A DNA stretch of 64,000 nucleotides, taken from Thermoleophilia bacterium (GTDB lineage Bacteria > Actinomycetota > Thermoleophilia > Gaiellales > Gaiellaceae). Numbering within the stretch: the first letter of the stretch is position 1; each line of letters opens with the position of its first letter. The stretch covers positions 32,283-96,282 of the forward strand of contig JADLFG010000002.1 of NCBI GenBank assembly GCA_020845695.1, given 5' to 3'. The notes under the pieces were generated by a model. It saw only the letters and a list, made by a program, of their open reading frames with translations. It was not told where the DNA came from and searched no databases. Positions 51,781 through 60,145 of the stretch are shown piece after piece. The position numbers and the translations under genes are program-made.

Positions 51781-53406
51781 TCAGCCCGCGGCCGTGTCGA
51801 CGGCCCGGCCCCGTGCGGAGAGGGCGAGGACGAGCGGCGCCGAGAGCGCGACCAGGACGAGCGCGGGCAACGCGGCCTCGGAGTACGCGCCGACCGCCGT
51901 CTCCTTCCAGACCTCGGTCGCGAGCGTCTCGAACCCGATCGGACGCAGCAGCAACGTTGCCGGCAGCTCCTTCATCGTGCTCAGGAACACGAGCGCGGCG
52001 CCGGCGAGGATCCCGGGGCGGGCGAGCGGCAGCGTTACCGCGGCGAGGACGCCCAGCCGGTTTCGCCCGAGGCCCCGCGCCGCCTCCTCCAGCTTCGGGT
52101 CGACCGTGGCGAGGCCCGAGCTGGCGCCGGCCAGCGCTTCCGGCAGGAAGCGCACGACGTAGGCGAACAGGAGCAGCCCGAGCGTCTGGTAGACGGGGGC
52201 GGCGTAGCGAGCGCCGAAGAAGACGAGCGAGAGTGCGATCACGATCCCGGGGAGGGCGTTCGGCACGTACGCGAGCCGCTCGAGCGCCCCGGCCCAGCTG
52301 GAGCGGTAGCGGCTCGCGAGGATCGCGATCGGGAGCGCGGCCGCGGCCGCGCACGCCGCGGCGGCGGCGGCGGCGCCGAGCGAGGCCGCCGCCGGGCCCC
52401 AGGGGAGCTCGACCCCGGCGCCGAGCGAGACGGCGCGCTCGAGCCAGTAGCCGAGCACGGCGAGCGGAACGCCCAGGAAGAAGAGGACGGCGAGCCCGCA
52501 GGCGGTGGCGGCCGGCCAGCGCCAGCGGCCGAGCCGGACGGGTCGAGCCGGACGGGCCGCCCCCGGGCCGAGCGAGTGGTAGCGCACGGCCCGGCGCGAG
52601 CGGGCCTCCAGCGCGAGCACGATCGCGGTCAGCGCGACCAGCACGAGCGCCAGCACGGCGGCGGGCGTGCGGTCAAACAGCGAGCGATACTGGAGGTAGA
52701 TCGCCCGGGTCAGCGAGTTGTACTGCATCAGAGACACAGCGCCGAAGTCCGCGAGCGTGTAGAGGGCGGCGAGCAGCCCTCCCGCGGCGACCGCGGGGCG
52801 GACGACCGGGAAGGTGACCCGCGCGAAGGTCGCGAGCGGGGAGCGCCCGAGGCTCGACGAGGCCTCTTCGAGCGCGGGGTCGGCGCTCGACAGCGCCGCG
52901 GCGGCGAGGACGTACACATACGGATAGGTCGAGAGCGTGAGCGCGAGGACGGCGCCGGGGAAGCCGTAGATCTCGGGGATCCGCTCGATCCCGAACGGGC
53001 CGGACAGGAGCTGCTGGAGCAATCCGCGCGGGCCGAACGCGCCGAGCAGCGCGAGCGCGGCCACGTAGCTCGGGATCACGAGCGGGAGCGCGGCGGCGAC
53101 GCCGAGCACGCGCCGGCCCGGCAGGTCGGTGCGGGTGACGAGCCAGGCGAGCCCGACGCCGAGAACGACGGCGGCGGCTGTCACCACCGCGACCAGGGCC
53201 CCCGTGTCGAGCAGGAGCTCCGCCGTCCCGTGCCGCCCGAGCACGCTCCAGCCGTCCGCGCCACCGCCGGCGGCCCGGATGACCAGGTACGCGAGCGGCA
53301 GGAGCGCGAGCGCGACGACGGCGGCCGCGGCCGCGACGAGCCAGGGCGACGGCCGGCGGCGGGTGCGAACCCGCGCCCGCACCGCCGCCGCCGGCCCTTC
53401 GCTCAC
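51781..53406 (-). CDS. iron(III)-type ABC transporter permease, two-domain (FbpB-like)
   Basis: 541 residues with about 12 helices in two repeated halves, usual for FbpB/AfuB. Two EAA loops are seen: EASSSLGRSPLATFARVTFP near residue 185 and EAARGLGRNRLGVLAAVTLP near residue 455. GTG at 53406 overlaps the binding-protein stop (GTGA). Works with the upstream binding protein and ATPase. Confidence 0.9.
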   Translation of the reverse strand: MSEGPAAAVRARVRTRRRPSPWLVAAAAAVVALALLPLAYLVIRAAGGGADGWSVLGRHGTAELLLDTGALVAVVTAAAVVLGVGLAWLVTRTDLPGRRVLGVAAALPLVIPSYVAALALLGAFGPRGLLQQLLSGPFGIERIPEIYGFPGAVLALTLSTYPYVYVLAAAALSSADPALEEASSSLGRSPLATFARVTFPVVRPAVAAGGLLAALYTLADFGAVSLMQYNSLTRAIYLQYRSLFDRTPAAVLALVLVALTAIVLALEARSRRAVRYHSLGPGAARPARPVRLGRWRWPAATACGLAVLFFLGVPLAVLGYWLERAVSLGAGVELPWGPAAASLGAAAAAAACAAAAALPIAILASRYRSSWAGALERLAYVPNALPGIVIALSLVFFGARYAAPVYQTLGLLLFAYVVRFLPEALAGASSGLATVDPKLEEAARGLGRNRLGVLAAVTLPLARPGILAGAALVFLSTMKELPATLLLRPIGFETLATEVWKETAVGAYSEAALPALVLVALSAPLVLALSARGRAVDTAAG

Positions 53407-54455
53407 GACGTCAAGCCCACCTCGTTCAGGAGCTCGAGCGTGGCCTCGAGCTCGGCCCCGAGCTCCGCCAGTGAGATGTCGGGGCCCTGGAGCGACTCGA
53501 GCGAGGGGAGTCCCTCGCGCGGTGCGACACCGGCGACGAGCGGGTACTCGGCCTCCTCCGCCTCCTCCGCGTAGAAGCGCTGCCCGGCGTCCGAGAGCAG
53601 GAAGCGGACGAACGCGAGTGCCGCCTCCTGCTGGTCCGAGCCGGCGAGCACGCCCACGCCGGCGACGTTGACGAGCGCCCCGGGGTCGCCTGCGTCGAGG
53701 AAGTGGTTGTCCACCGGCGCGTCCGGCTGCTCCTCCTTGAGCAGGTAGAGGTAGTAGTGGTTGACGAGCCCGACCTCGATCTCGCCGGCGGCGAGTGCCT
53801 CGAGCACGGGCGAGTTCTTCTCGTAGAGCTTCGGCTCGTTGGCCTTGATCCCCTCGAGCCAGCGGCGCGTCTCCTCCTCGCCGAGGGCGAGGCGCATCGC
53901 CGTCACGAAGGCCTGGAAGGATGCGTTCGTCGGCGGCAGCCCGATCTTGCCCTTCCAGCGTGGGTCGGTCAGCTCCAGCACCGACCCGGGCAGCTCGTCG
54001 TGGGAGACGGCGTCCGTGTTGTAGGCGAGCACGCGCACGCGCCCCGACGTGCCGACCCAGCGGCCGCCGGCATCGCGGTAGCGCTCGTCGACGCGCTCGA
54101 GCAGGTCGACCGGCAGCCCGGCGAGCAGTCCCTCGGCGGCGACCGCCCCGAGCGCGCCCGCGTCCTGGGCGAAGAACACGTCGGCGGGCGACCCGTCGCC
54201 CTCCTCGGCGAGCGTCGCCGCGAGCTCGGCGCTGTCGCCGTAGCGGACCTCCACGGCGATCCCCGTCTCGTCCTCGAACAGCGCGAACAGGGGTGCGACG
54301 ATCTCTTCCTCGCGGCCCGAGTAGACGGTCAGCGTCTCGCCGGTCGCCTGCTCCTCCGTCCCCGTCCCCGCTGCGTCGTTGCCGTCGCCGCCGCAACCCG
54401 CGGCCGCGAGCGCCGCGACGGCGAGCAGCGCAGCCAAGGCGGTCATTGTCCTCAT
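53403..54455 (-). CDS. iron(III)-type ABC transporter substrate-binding lipoprotein (FbpA/FutA-like)
   Basis: 350 residues. Lipoprotein signal with lipobox ALAAAGC at the N-terminus, then TLTVYSGREEEIVAPLFALF and GDSAELAATLAEEGDGSPAD typical of ferric-ion binding proteins. The C-terminal metal Tyr pair is in LVNHYYLYLLKEE near residue 232. ATG at 54455 has GGAGGGG ahead. Iron(III) is the likeliest ligand; thiamine-type or other relatives cannot be excluded. Confidence 0.88.
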   Translation of the reverse strand: MRTMTALAALLAVAALAAAGCGGDGNDAAGTGTEEQATGETLTVYSGREEEIVAPLFALFEDETGIAVEVRYGDSAELAATLAEEGDGSPADVFFAQDAGALGAVAAEGLLAGLPVDLLERVDERYRDAGGRWVGTSGRVRVLAYNTDAVSHDELPGSVLELTDPRWKGKIGLPPTNASFQAFVTAMRLALGEEETRRWLEGIKANEPKLYEKNSPVLEALAAGEIEVGLVNHYYLYLLKEEQPDAPVDNHFLDAGDPGALVNVAGVGVLAGSDQQEAALAFVRFLLSDAGQRFYAEEAEEAEYPLVAGVAPREGLPSLESLQGPDISLAELGAELEATLELLNEVGLTS

Positions 54456-54481
54456 CCGATCCCCTCCATCCGGTATCTCCA

Positions 54482-54517
54482 TGTAAGGAGTTACTTACAA
54501 TGGAAATAAGGAATACC
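54482..54517 (-). promoter_or_regulatory. regulatory region of the iron-type transporter: inverted repeat and shared AAATAAGG box
   Basis: TGTAAG-N6-CTTACA (54482-54499) is a perfect inverted repeat. Beside it is GGAAATAAGGAATACC (54502-54517). The same box, GGAAATAAGGGTACCC, occurs at 55588-55603 ahead of the ATPase gene. Both lie just upstream of their gene starts. They may be sites of an iron-responsive repressor (inference); they do not match the DtxR/IdeR consensus well. Confidence 0.45.
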
Positions 54518-54534
54518 TGGCGACGGGCCGAGCG

Positions 54535-55563
54535 TCAACCGGCTTCGAACACGGCGACGGTTCCGGCATGCGGCGTCACCGCGACGCGGGCGCCGAGTTG
54601 AACGACTTCGGTCGAGGGGCGCTGGGAGACGAGCTCCGTGCCGTCACCGAGGCGGATCCGGTAGAAGACGTCGTGACCGCGGAACTCCCGGGCCACGACC
54701 TCCCCGGAGCCGGACGGATCAGGCCGCAGCTCGAGCCGCTCGGGCCTGACGAGGACGTCGACGGTGCCGTGCCCGTTCGGCGCCCGCACGGAGAACGTCC
54801 CGAGCCGGGTCTCCGCGCGCCCGGCGACGACCCGCCCCGGGACGAAGTTCGCGGCCCCCACGAACGTCGCCGCCCAGCGGGTCGCGGGCGCGTGGTAAAC
54901 CTCCTCGGGCACCCCGACCTGGACGACCCTGCCGACCCGCATGAGCGCGAGCCGGTCGGCGATCGAGAACGCCTCCTCCCGCTCGTGGGTGACGAGCACG
55001 ACCGTGACGCCCACGGCGCGCAGGATCGAGGCGAGCTCCTCCCGCATCGTCGTGCGCAGCAGGGGGTCGATGTTGCTCCACGGCTCGTCGAGGAGCACGA
55101 GCGAGGGCCGCGGGGCGATCGCGCGCGCGAGCGCGACGCGCTGCTGCTGGCCGCCCGAGAGCTCGTGGGGGAAGCGTCGCCCCTCGCCCGCGAGCCCGAC
55201 CAGCTCGAGCGTCTCGGCCACGCGCGCGGCTCGTCCGGGCCGCGCCAGCCCGAAACCGACGTTGGCGCCGACGGAGAGGTGGGGGAAGAGCGCGTAGTCC
55301 TGGAAGACCATGCCGACGCGCCTCCGGTCGGGCCGAACCCAGGCGCCGCCGCCGGCGACCGTCTCTCCGTCGAGCTCGACGGTCCCGGCGTCGGGCTCCT
55401 CGAAGCCGGCCACGAGCCGAAGCAGCGTCGTCTTCCCGCAGCCGCTCGGGCCGAGCAAGGCCAGGAACTCGCCGCGCTCGACGGCGAGGTCGACGCGGTC
55501 GACAGCGGCGATGGTGCCGAATCGCTTCGACACCCCGTTCAGGGAGATGATCGGTCCGGTCAT
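54535..55563 (-). CDS. iron(III)-type ABC transporter ATP-binding protein (FbpC-like)
   Basis: 342 residues. Walker A LLGPSGCGKTTLLRLVAGFE, Q-loop MVFQDYALFPHL, signature ELSGGQQQRVALARAI, Walker B LVLLDEPWSNID and VLVTHEREEAF are intact. A C-terminal TOBE-type domain follows (VDVLVRPERLELRP). It has its own upstream region with the GGAAATAAGG box. The binding-protein gene follows after 79 bases. Confidence 0.92.
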   Translation of the reverse strand: MTGPIISLNGVSKRFGTIAAVDRVDLAVERGEFLALLGPSGCGKTTLLRLVAGFEEPDAGTVELDGETVAGGGAWVRPDRRRVGMVFQDYALFPHLSVGANVGFGLARPGRAARVAETLELVGLAGEGRRFPHELSGGQQQRVALARAIAPRPSLVLLDEPWSNIDPLLRTTMREELASILRAVGVTVVLVTHEREEAFSIADRLALMRVGRVVQVGVPEEVYHAPATRWAATFVGAANFVPGRVVAGRAETRLGTFSVRAPNGHGTVDVLVRPERLELRPDPSGSGEVVAREFRGHDVFYRIRLGDGTELVSQRPSTEVVQLGARVAVTPHAGTVAVFEAG

Positions 55564-55587
55564 CGGCAGGTAAGTCCGACGGGGAAC

Positions 55588-55603
55588 GGAAATAAGGGTA
55601 CCC
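55588..55603 (-). promoter_or_regulatory. second copy of the GGAAATAAGG box, upstream of the ATPase gene
   Basis: GGAAATAAGGGTACCC shares its first ten bases with the box at 54502. It lies about 25 bases before the ATPase start. A TAAG/CTTA-type element like the one next to the first copy is only partly present here. Confidence 0.4.
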
Positions 55604-55670
55604 TGCTTCCGGGGCTCAGCGCAACCTGACGGCGCCTGCGGGGAGCTCCGGGATCGCTACCCTGGGGCCC

Positions 55671-56114
55671 GTGCCGTACTTCATCTGCCCGAGCTGCAAG
55701 CGGCGCGTCATCGACGCCGACCGTCGCGACGGGCTGACCCACCAGCCGGTCGGCTGCTCGAGCTGCGGCTTCGGCTTCCTGTTCGAGTTGCTCGAGGACT
55801 ACTACCCCGGTCCGAGCACCGGCCTCGTCGCGTGCGACGGGCAGCGGCGCGTGATCGCGATCGGCCGCGGCGTGCTCGAGCTGACCGGCTACCGCGAGCG
55901 GGACGTGCTCGGCCGCGACGTGATGGAGGCGTTCGGGCTGCGCGGCGAGGACGGTCAGGATCCGGCCGCGCTCGCGGTCGAGTGGGGCGTGCGCCGGCTC
56001 GGGCAGCGGCTGACGCTGCGGCTTCGCTCGGGTGCGGAGCGTGCCGTCGTCGCGGACTTCTTCCCCGCCTACGACGATGACGGCGGCCTGCTCGTCGCCC
56101 TCACACCGGGCTAG
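55671..56114 (+). CDS. zinc-ribbon and PAS-like domain protein
   Basis: 147 residues. N-terminal CXXC pairs (FICPSCKRRV, GCSSCGFGF) form a zinc ribbon, followed by a PAS-like domain (TGLVACDGQRRVIAIGRGVL, ELTGYRERDVLGRDVMEAF). It could be a small redox or ligand sensor; no output domain is attached. GTG start. Divergent from the iron-type ATPase gene. Confidence 0.75.
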   Translation: MPYFICPSCKRRVIDADRRDGLTHQPVGCSSCGFGFLFELLEDYYPGPSTGLVACDGQRRVIAIGRGVLELTGYRERDVLGRDVMEAFGLRGEDGQDPAALAVEWGVRRLGQRLTLRLRSGAERAVVADFFPAYDDDGGLLVALTPG

Positions 56115-56318
56115 CGAGCCGCCGCGGCGGACGTGACGGTCGAGGCCCCGCGGCCTCCCGAAGCCCGCCGGCGAGGCGCTGGCGAGCCCGTCCGAGCGCG
56201 GTCGCGACGGTGAAGACGTGCTACCCGGCGCCGGGGTGCGAGAGCCGCTTGCCGAGCCCGGCGGACGTCCCGGCCGGGAACGGGCTGCACGCGCGAGGCG
56301 GCGCGGGCGGCCGCGTTC

Positions 56319-56486
56319 TCAGGCTGAACGCTCGAGCCCGCGCAGCGACCGGACCAGCTCGAGCGCCTCGCGCTCGGCGCGGCGGCTGGCCTCGCTGCTG
56401 ACGCGGCAGATGCCGAGCAGGAGCACCGAGCTCAAGGAGACGGTGACCGACACGAGCAACCAGATCCACCAGGGCATAGGGCGCAT
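56319..56486 (-). CDS. small single-helix membrane protein
   Basis: 55 residues from an ATG with GGGGGAG 9 bases ahead: MRPMPWWIWLLVSVTVSLSS then a hydrophobic end and a charged helix (EASRRAEREALELVRSLRG). An ATG 27 bases upstream is possible. Divergent from the YbdK-like gene. No function is known. Confidence 0.5.
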   Translation of the reverse strand: MRPMPWWIWLLVSVTVSLSSVLLLGICRVSSEASRRAEREALELVRSLRGLERSA

Positions 56487-56521
56487 CTTCCTCGACTCCC
56501 CCGAAAGGGGCATGGTCGAAT

Positions 56522-57730
56522 GTGATCAATCTGACGTACCGGGCCGCGCGCGCGCCGTCTCGTAGGCTTGCGGAGGTGGAGACGAACTTCGGCTCGAGCG
56601 ACCTCTACAGCCTCGGGATCGAGGAGGAGTTCCAGATTCTCGACGGCGAGACGCTCCGCCTCGTCCCGCGCGTGGACGAGCTGCTCGCGTCGATCGGGCG
56701 CTCGGGCGGCGAGCGCGCGCGTGAGCATGTGACCCACGAGCTGTTCCAGTCCGAGGTCGAGATCTCGACCGGCGTCGCCGGCTCGGTGGCGGAGGCGGTC
56801 GAGGAGCTCGCGTACCTGCGCGGGCGTCTGCGCGCCGCGGCGGCATCCCGCGGCGCCCTGATCGCGTCGGCCGGGACGCACCCGTTCTCCTCGTACGAGT
56901 GGCAGGAGGTGACGGAGGAGCGCCGCTACCTGGACCTGCTCGAGACCATGCGCTGGGTTGCGGAGCGAGGGCTCGTGTTCGGCCTCCACGTCCACGTCGG
57001 GCTCGACTCCGCGGAGCGGGCGATCGCGTGCGCCAACGGGCTGCGCGCGGCCCTGCCCGAGCTGCTCGCGCTCTCGGCCAACTCACCGTTCTGGCACGGC
57101 CGGGCGACCGGGCTCGCCTCGACGCGCGCCAAGGTCTTCGAGGGGTTCCCGCGCAGCGGCGTGCCCCCGGCCTTCGACTCCTTCGCCGACTTCGAGCGTC
57201 TGGTCGAGCGGGGCGTGCGCACGAACTCGTTTCCGGACTACACGTACATCTGGTGGGACGTCAGGCCGCACCCGCGCCTCGGCACGGTCGAGCTGCGGGT
57301 CTGCGACGCGCAGACGAGGCTCTCGAGCGTGGCCGCCCTGGCCGCGCTCGCCCAGTCGCTTGTCGCGACCGTCGTCGGGGAGCTCGAGCGGGGCGAGCGG
57401 GCGCCGGCCGAGCCGCAGACGCTGCTCGAGGAGAACAAGTGGCGGGCGCTCCGGGACGGACTCGATGCGGTGCTGATCGATCTCGCGACCGACACCGAGC
57501 GGCCCGCGCGTGAGGCGGTGGCGGCGCTCGCCGAGCGCTGCGCCCCGGCAGCGGCCGCTCTCGGCTGCGTCGCGGAGCTCGACGGAGTGGGAGCGATCCT
57601 CGCGCGGGGGAACGGGGCGGACGAGCAGCGGCGCGTCCACGGCGAGCACCACAGCATCAGGGCGGTGGCGCGGTGGCTGGCGGACGAGACGGTGTGCCTG
57701 CCGAAGCTGCGGCCGGGCGCGTCCCGGTAG
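56522..57730 (+). CDS. YbdK-type carboxylate-amine ligase (GCS2 family)
   Basis: 402 residues from a GTG. GCS2 blocks are visible: SLGIEEEFQILDGET, LFQSEVEISTGVAGSVAEAV, GTHPFSSYEWQEVTEERRY and GLVFGLHVHVGLDSAERAI. Family members have weak glutamate-cysteine ligase activity; in actinobacteria a relative (EgtA) makes gamma-glutamylcysteine for ergothioneine. The real role is open. A GTG at 56576 directly before ETNFGSSDLYSLGIEEEF would give the more usual N-terminus. Confidence 0.85.
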   Translation: MINLTYRAARAPSRRLAEVETNFGSSDLYSLGIEEEFQILDGETLRLVPRVDELLASIGRSGGERAREHVTHELFQSEVEISTGVAGSVAEAVEELAYLRGRLRAAAASRGALIASAGTHPFSSYEWQEVTEERRYLDLLETMRWVAERGLVFGLHVHVGLDSAERAIACANGLRAALPELLALSANSPFWHGRATGLASTRAKVFEGFPRSGVPPAFDSFADFERLVERGVRTNSFPDYTYIWWDVRPHPRLGTVELRVCDAQTRLSSVAALAALAQSLVATVVGELERGERAPAEPQTLLEENKWRALRDGLDAVLIDLATDTERPAREAVAALAERCAPAAAALGCVAELDGVGAILARGNGADEQRRVHGEHHSIRAVARWLADETVCLPKLRPGASR

Positions 57731-57733
57731 CCG

Positions 57734-58135
57734 TCAGCTACCTCGCCGGCTCCGCCCGCCCGCGTGCGCGTGCGGGCGGGCGGCGAGCGCGGCGAGCAGG
57801 GCGACGGCCACGAAGTTGCGGAAGCTGGGCTCGGGCCAGCCGAGCTCGGCGGTGCCATCGAGCCAGCCGGGGTGAACGAGGAAGACGATGCCCGTGATCA
57901 GGACCTTGCCGAGCCAGCCGAGCACGAGGAACAGCGTCGCGAGCACGATCGCCCAGAAGCCGAGCTCGGGGAGGCCGAGCGCCGGCCCGAGCTCGAGCAC
58001 GTTCCAGGCGAGCCAGAAGACGAGCGGCCCGAGCAGGATCGCGGCGGTGACGGCGGCGAGCACGACCGCCAGACCGCCCGCCACGAGCGTGCCGACCCCG
58101 AGTACCTTCAGCGCCATCCGGCCGGCCGGGTGCAC
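57734..58135 (-). CDS. small membrane protein, unknown
   Basis: 133 residues with about three helices (LGVGTLVAGGLAVVLAAVTA; ELGFWAIVLATLFLVLGWLG; FVAVALLAALAA). The tail is Arg/His-rich. No family is recognised. GTG start, with an ATG six codons later as an alternative. Converges with the YbdK-like gene. Confidence 0.6.
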   Translation of the reverse strand: MHPAGRMALKVLGVGTLVAGGLAVVLAAVTAAILLGPLVFWLAWNVLELGPALGLPELGFWAIVLATLFLVLGWLGKVLITGIVFLVHPGWLDGTAELGWPEPSFRNFVAVALLAALAARPHAHAGGRSRRGS

Positions 58136-58360
58136 AGCGTCAGCCTATACGCGGCGCGCGGCGGCCGGTGGAGGGCTCGCCGGCGGTGCCCGCCGGGACG
58201 GTCCCGCGGTCCGCGTCCGTTCCGGTCGCATCGATGTCGGCCCGGGCCCGGCGCCGCAGCGTGCGCCCGGCCCGGCTCGTCCTGCGCGGCCTCGAGCCGT
58301 GGGCGGATGGGTGGGCGTCGATCGGTCCGTGGGCGCCGGAAGGCGGCTCACCCGGCGGAA

Positions 58361-58453
58361 CGGAGCGGCCCCGGAGTCGAACCGAGCCAGCGTGGGGCTG
58401 CCACGCCTCACCGGTTTTGAAGACCGGCTGGGCCACCGGGCCCGTGCCGCTCC
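58361..58453 (-). tRNA. selC: tRNA-Sec (anticodon TCA)
   Basis: 93 bases including the discriminator. The acceptor stem has 8 base pairs, GGAGCGGC at the 5' end (58453-58446) with GCCGCTCC at the 3' end (58369-58362), as in bacterial tRNA-Sec. The anticodon arm is CCGGT-CTTCAAA-ACCGG, with TCA reading UGA. A long variable arm follows (GCGTGG/CCACGC). The T-arm is CTCGG-TTCGACT-CCGGG. CCA is not encoded. It sits 10 bases from the secreted protein gene and 1.7 kb from selB-selA. Confidence 0.95.
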
Positions 58454-58463
58454 GCCGGGGAGC

Positions 58464-60107
58464 CTAGCTGCCCGTGACCCGTGCCCGGTAGCGGAACGTC
58501 CGGTTGTCGTCGAGCGGGCGGCCCTGGCACGCGTAGGGGGTGCCGCGCCAGCAGGCGAGTCGGGCGCTCCCGTTCGAGAGGACGAGCACGACCGCTTCGA
58601 GCGAGCGGTTGAACGCGACCGAGAGCGAGGCATTGCCATCGGCGTCGAGGCGGAACGGCTGCTGGGTGGGCCGGCCCGCGACCGGGATCGTGACGAGTGC
58701 GGCCTCGGCGCCCCTCCACCGGCGAGGGCCGTCCACCGACACCGTCAGCCGCGCCCCGCTTCGGAGCCCCGGCGCCGGGCGGAACGACCCGTACCAGCTC
58801 GTCAGGTGGTCGAGCACCACGGAGCCGCCCGCCGAGGCGCCGGCGGCGAGGGTGACGGTCCGCGCGGGCTCGGGGGCCGGGTACGCGGCGCCTTCCTCGT
58901 AGAACGCGTCCGGGACGAGGTTGGTCGCAGCGAAGTCGCGGAAGGTGGCGCGTAGCGTCGCTCCGCGCTCGGCGAGCGCCCGGTCGATTGCCTTCGACGA
59001 ATGGTGGTCGGGCGCCCCCGCGGCGGCGTCGGCGAGCTCCCAGATCCGGCGGACGACGTCCGGCGCGCCCTCGCGCTCGGAGAGGAAGCGGAAGAACACG
59101 AAGGCGCCGTACTGGAAGAGGACCCTCGGGTGGGTGGTGGGCGGGCCGAGGTCGAGCGGTACCGACGGGTCGGTCAGCTGGCTCTGCCACAGGTAGCCGA
59201 GGTTGTCGTCGACGCTGTCGTAGACCTCGTCCTCCATCCATGTCGCGGTCGCTTCGAGCAGCCAGCCGTCCTCGAGGTAGTCGTAGCCGAACTGGATCGC
59301 GTGGAAGAACTCGTGCGCGGCGGTGACGGAGAGGCTCGCCTCCGCGGGCGCCCCGTCGAACTGTCCGGGCGCGAAGTCGTTGTCGAGGACGCAGTAGGCG
59401 GAAGCGACGTAGCGGGTTCCGCCCACGCGGGGGTCGTCGCTCGTGCAGTAGCCGTACAGGGTCTCCGACCCGACATCGACGAGGTAGACGTCGATCCGGC
59501 CGTCCGGACCGTGGTTTGCCGAGCTCTCGTCGGCGAGCGGCGGGCGGTACCCGAGCCGGTCGATCTCGGCCGCCCAGACCTCGGCAAGCTTCGCCTGGGC
59601 GAGCTCGACCTGGTCGGGAACCGTGTCGGCGTCCGCGTCGGCGAGCGGGGGCGCGTCGTCGGTCGACTCGACCCAGTGCACGCACACGTTGCCCGAGCAG
59701 TCGACCCGGCTCGGCACCGTGTAGCCGTGGCCCTGCGGGTCCGCGTTCCCGTCGTCGGGTCGCGCGAGTAGGCGGCTCGCCAGGCGGCGCTCGGCGGGGG
59801 GCAGCTCGTCGAGGCGCAGCGCGAGGTCGCGCAGGACGAGGGTCGCCGCGCGGGCTGGCGAGGGGGCGATGGCCCCGAAGCGGGCCGCGACGTCGGAGCG
59901 GCGAAACAGGGCGCGAGCGCGCTCGAGCGCGTAGCGCCCCTCGGTCACGCGGCCGCCCTCGAGCGCCCGGGTCAGGCTGTCCGGGGCGCCGGGAGCGAGG
60001 GAATGGGTGCCGCCGGGAGGCAGCGCCGCGGCAGCGCTCGCGAGTGCGAGCGTCGCAACGAGAGCCGCCCCGGAGGCGAGGGCGGCCCGCGGGAGCACGG
60101 GGCGCAT
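58464..60107 (-). CDS. secreted metalloprotease-like protein (MXAN_6640-type)
   Basis: 547 residues. N-terminal signal peptide (AALASGAALVATLALASAAA). The zinc protease motif is TAAHEFFHAIQFGYDYLEDG near residue 265 (HEXXH with a downstream Glu in WLLEATATWMEDE). A Cys-rich stretch earlier (RVDCSGNVCVHWVEST) may form a disulfide. The C-terminal ~150 residues look like beta-sandwich domains. Probably exported; substrate unknown. ATG at 60107 is chosen because the signal peptide starts there. Confidence 0.8.
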   Translation of the reverse strand: MRPVLPRAALASGAALVATLALASAAAALPPGGTHSLAPGAPDSLTRALEGGRVTEGRYALERARALFRRSDVAARFGAIAPSPARAATLVLRDLALRLDELPPAERRLASRLLARPDDGNADPQGHGYTVPSRVDCSGNVCVHWVESTDDAPPLADADADTVPDQVELAQAKLAEVWAAEIDRLGYRPPLADESSANHGPDGRIDVYLVDVGSETLYGYCTSDDPRVGGTRYVASAYCVLDNDFAPGQFDGAPAEASLSVTAAHEFFHAIQFGYDYLEDGWLLEATATWMEDEVYDSVDDNLGYLWQSQLTDPSVPLDLGPPTTHPRVLFQYGAFVFFRFLSEREGAPDVVRRIWELADAAAGAPDHHSSKAIDRALAERGATLRATFRDFAATNLVPDAFYEEGAAYPAPEPARTVTLAAGASAGGSVVLDHLTSWYGSFRPAPGLRSGARLTVSVDGPRRWRGAEAALVTIPVAGRPTQQPFRLDADGNASLSVAFNRSLEAVVLVLSNGSARLACWRGTPYACQGRPLDDNRTFRYRARVTGS

Positions 60108-60145
60108 TGTACGGCTATCGGTCGGTCGGCCCGGCGGCCTGAGCG

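Noticed and set aside
56221..56529. A 102-codon minus-strand frame before the YbdK-like gene
   Set aside because: It overlaps the better small membrane protein frame at 56319-56486 and is Arg/Pro-rich without motifs.
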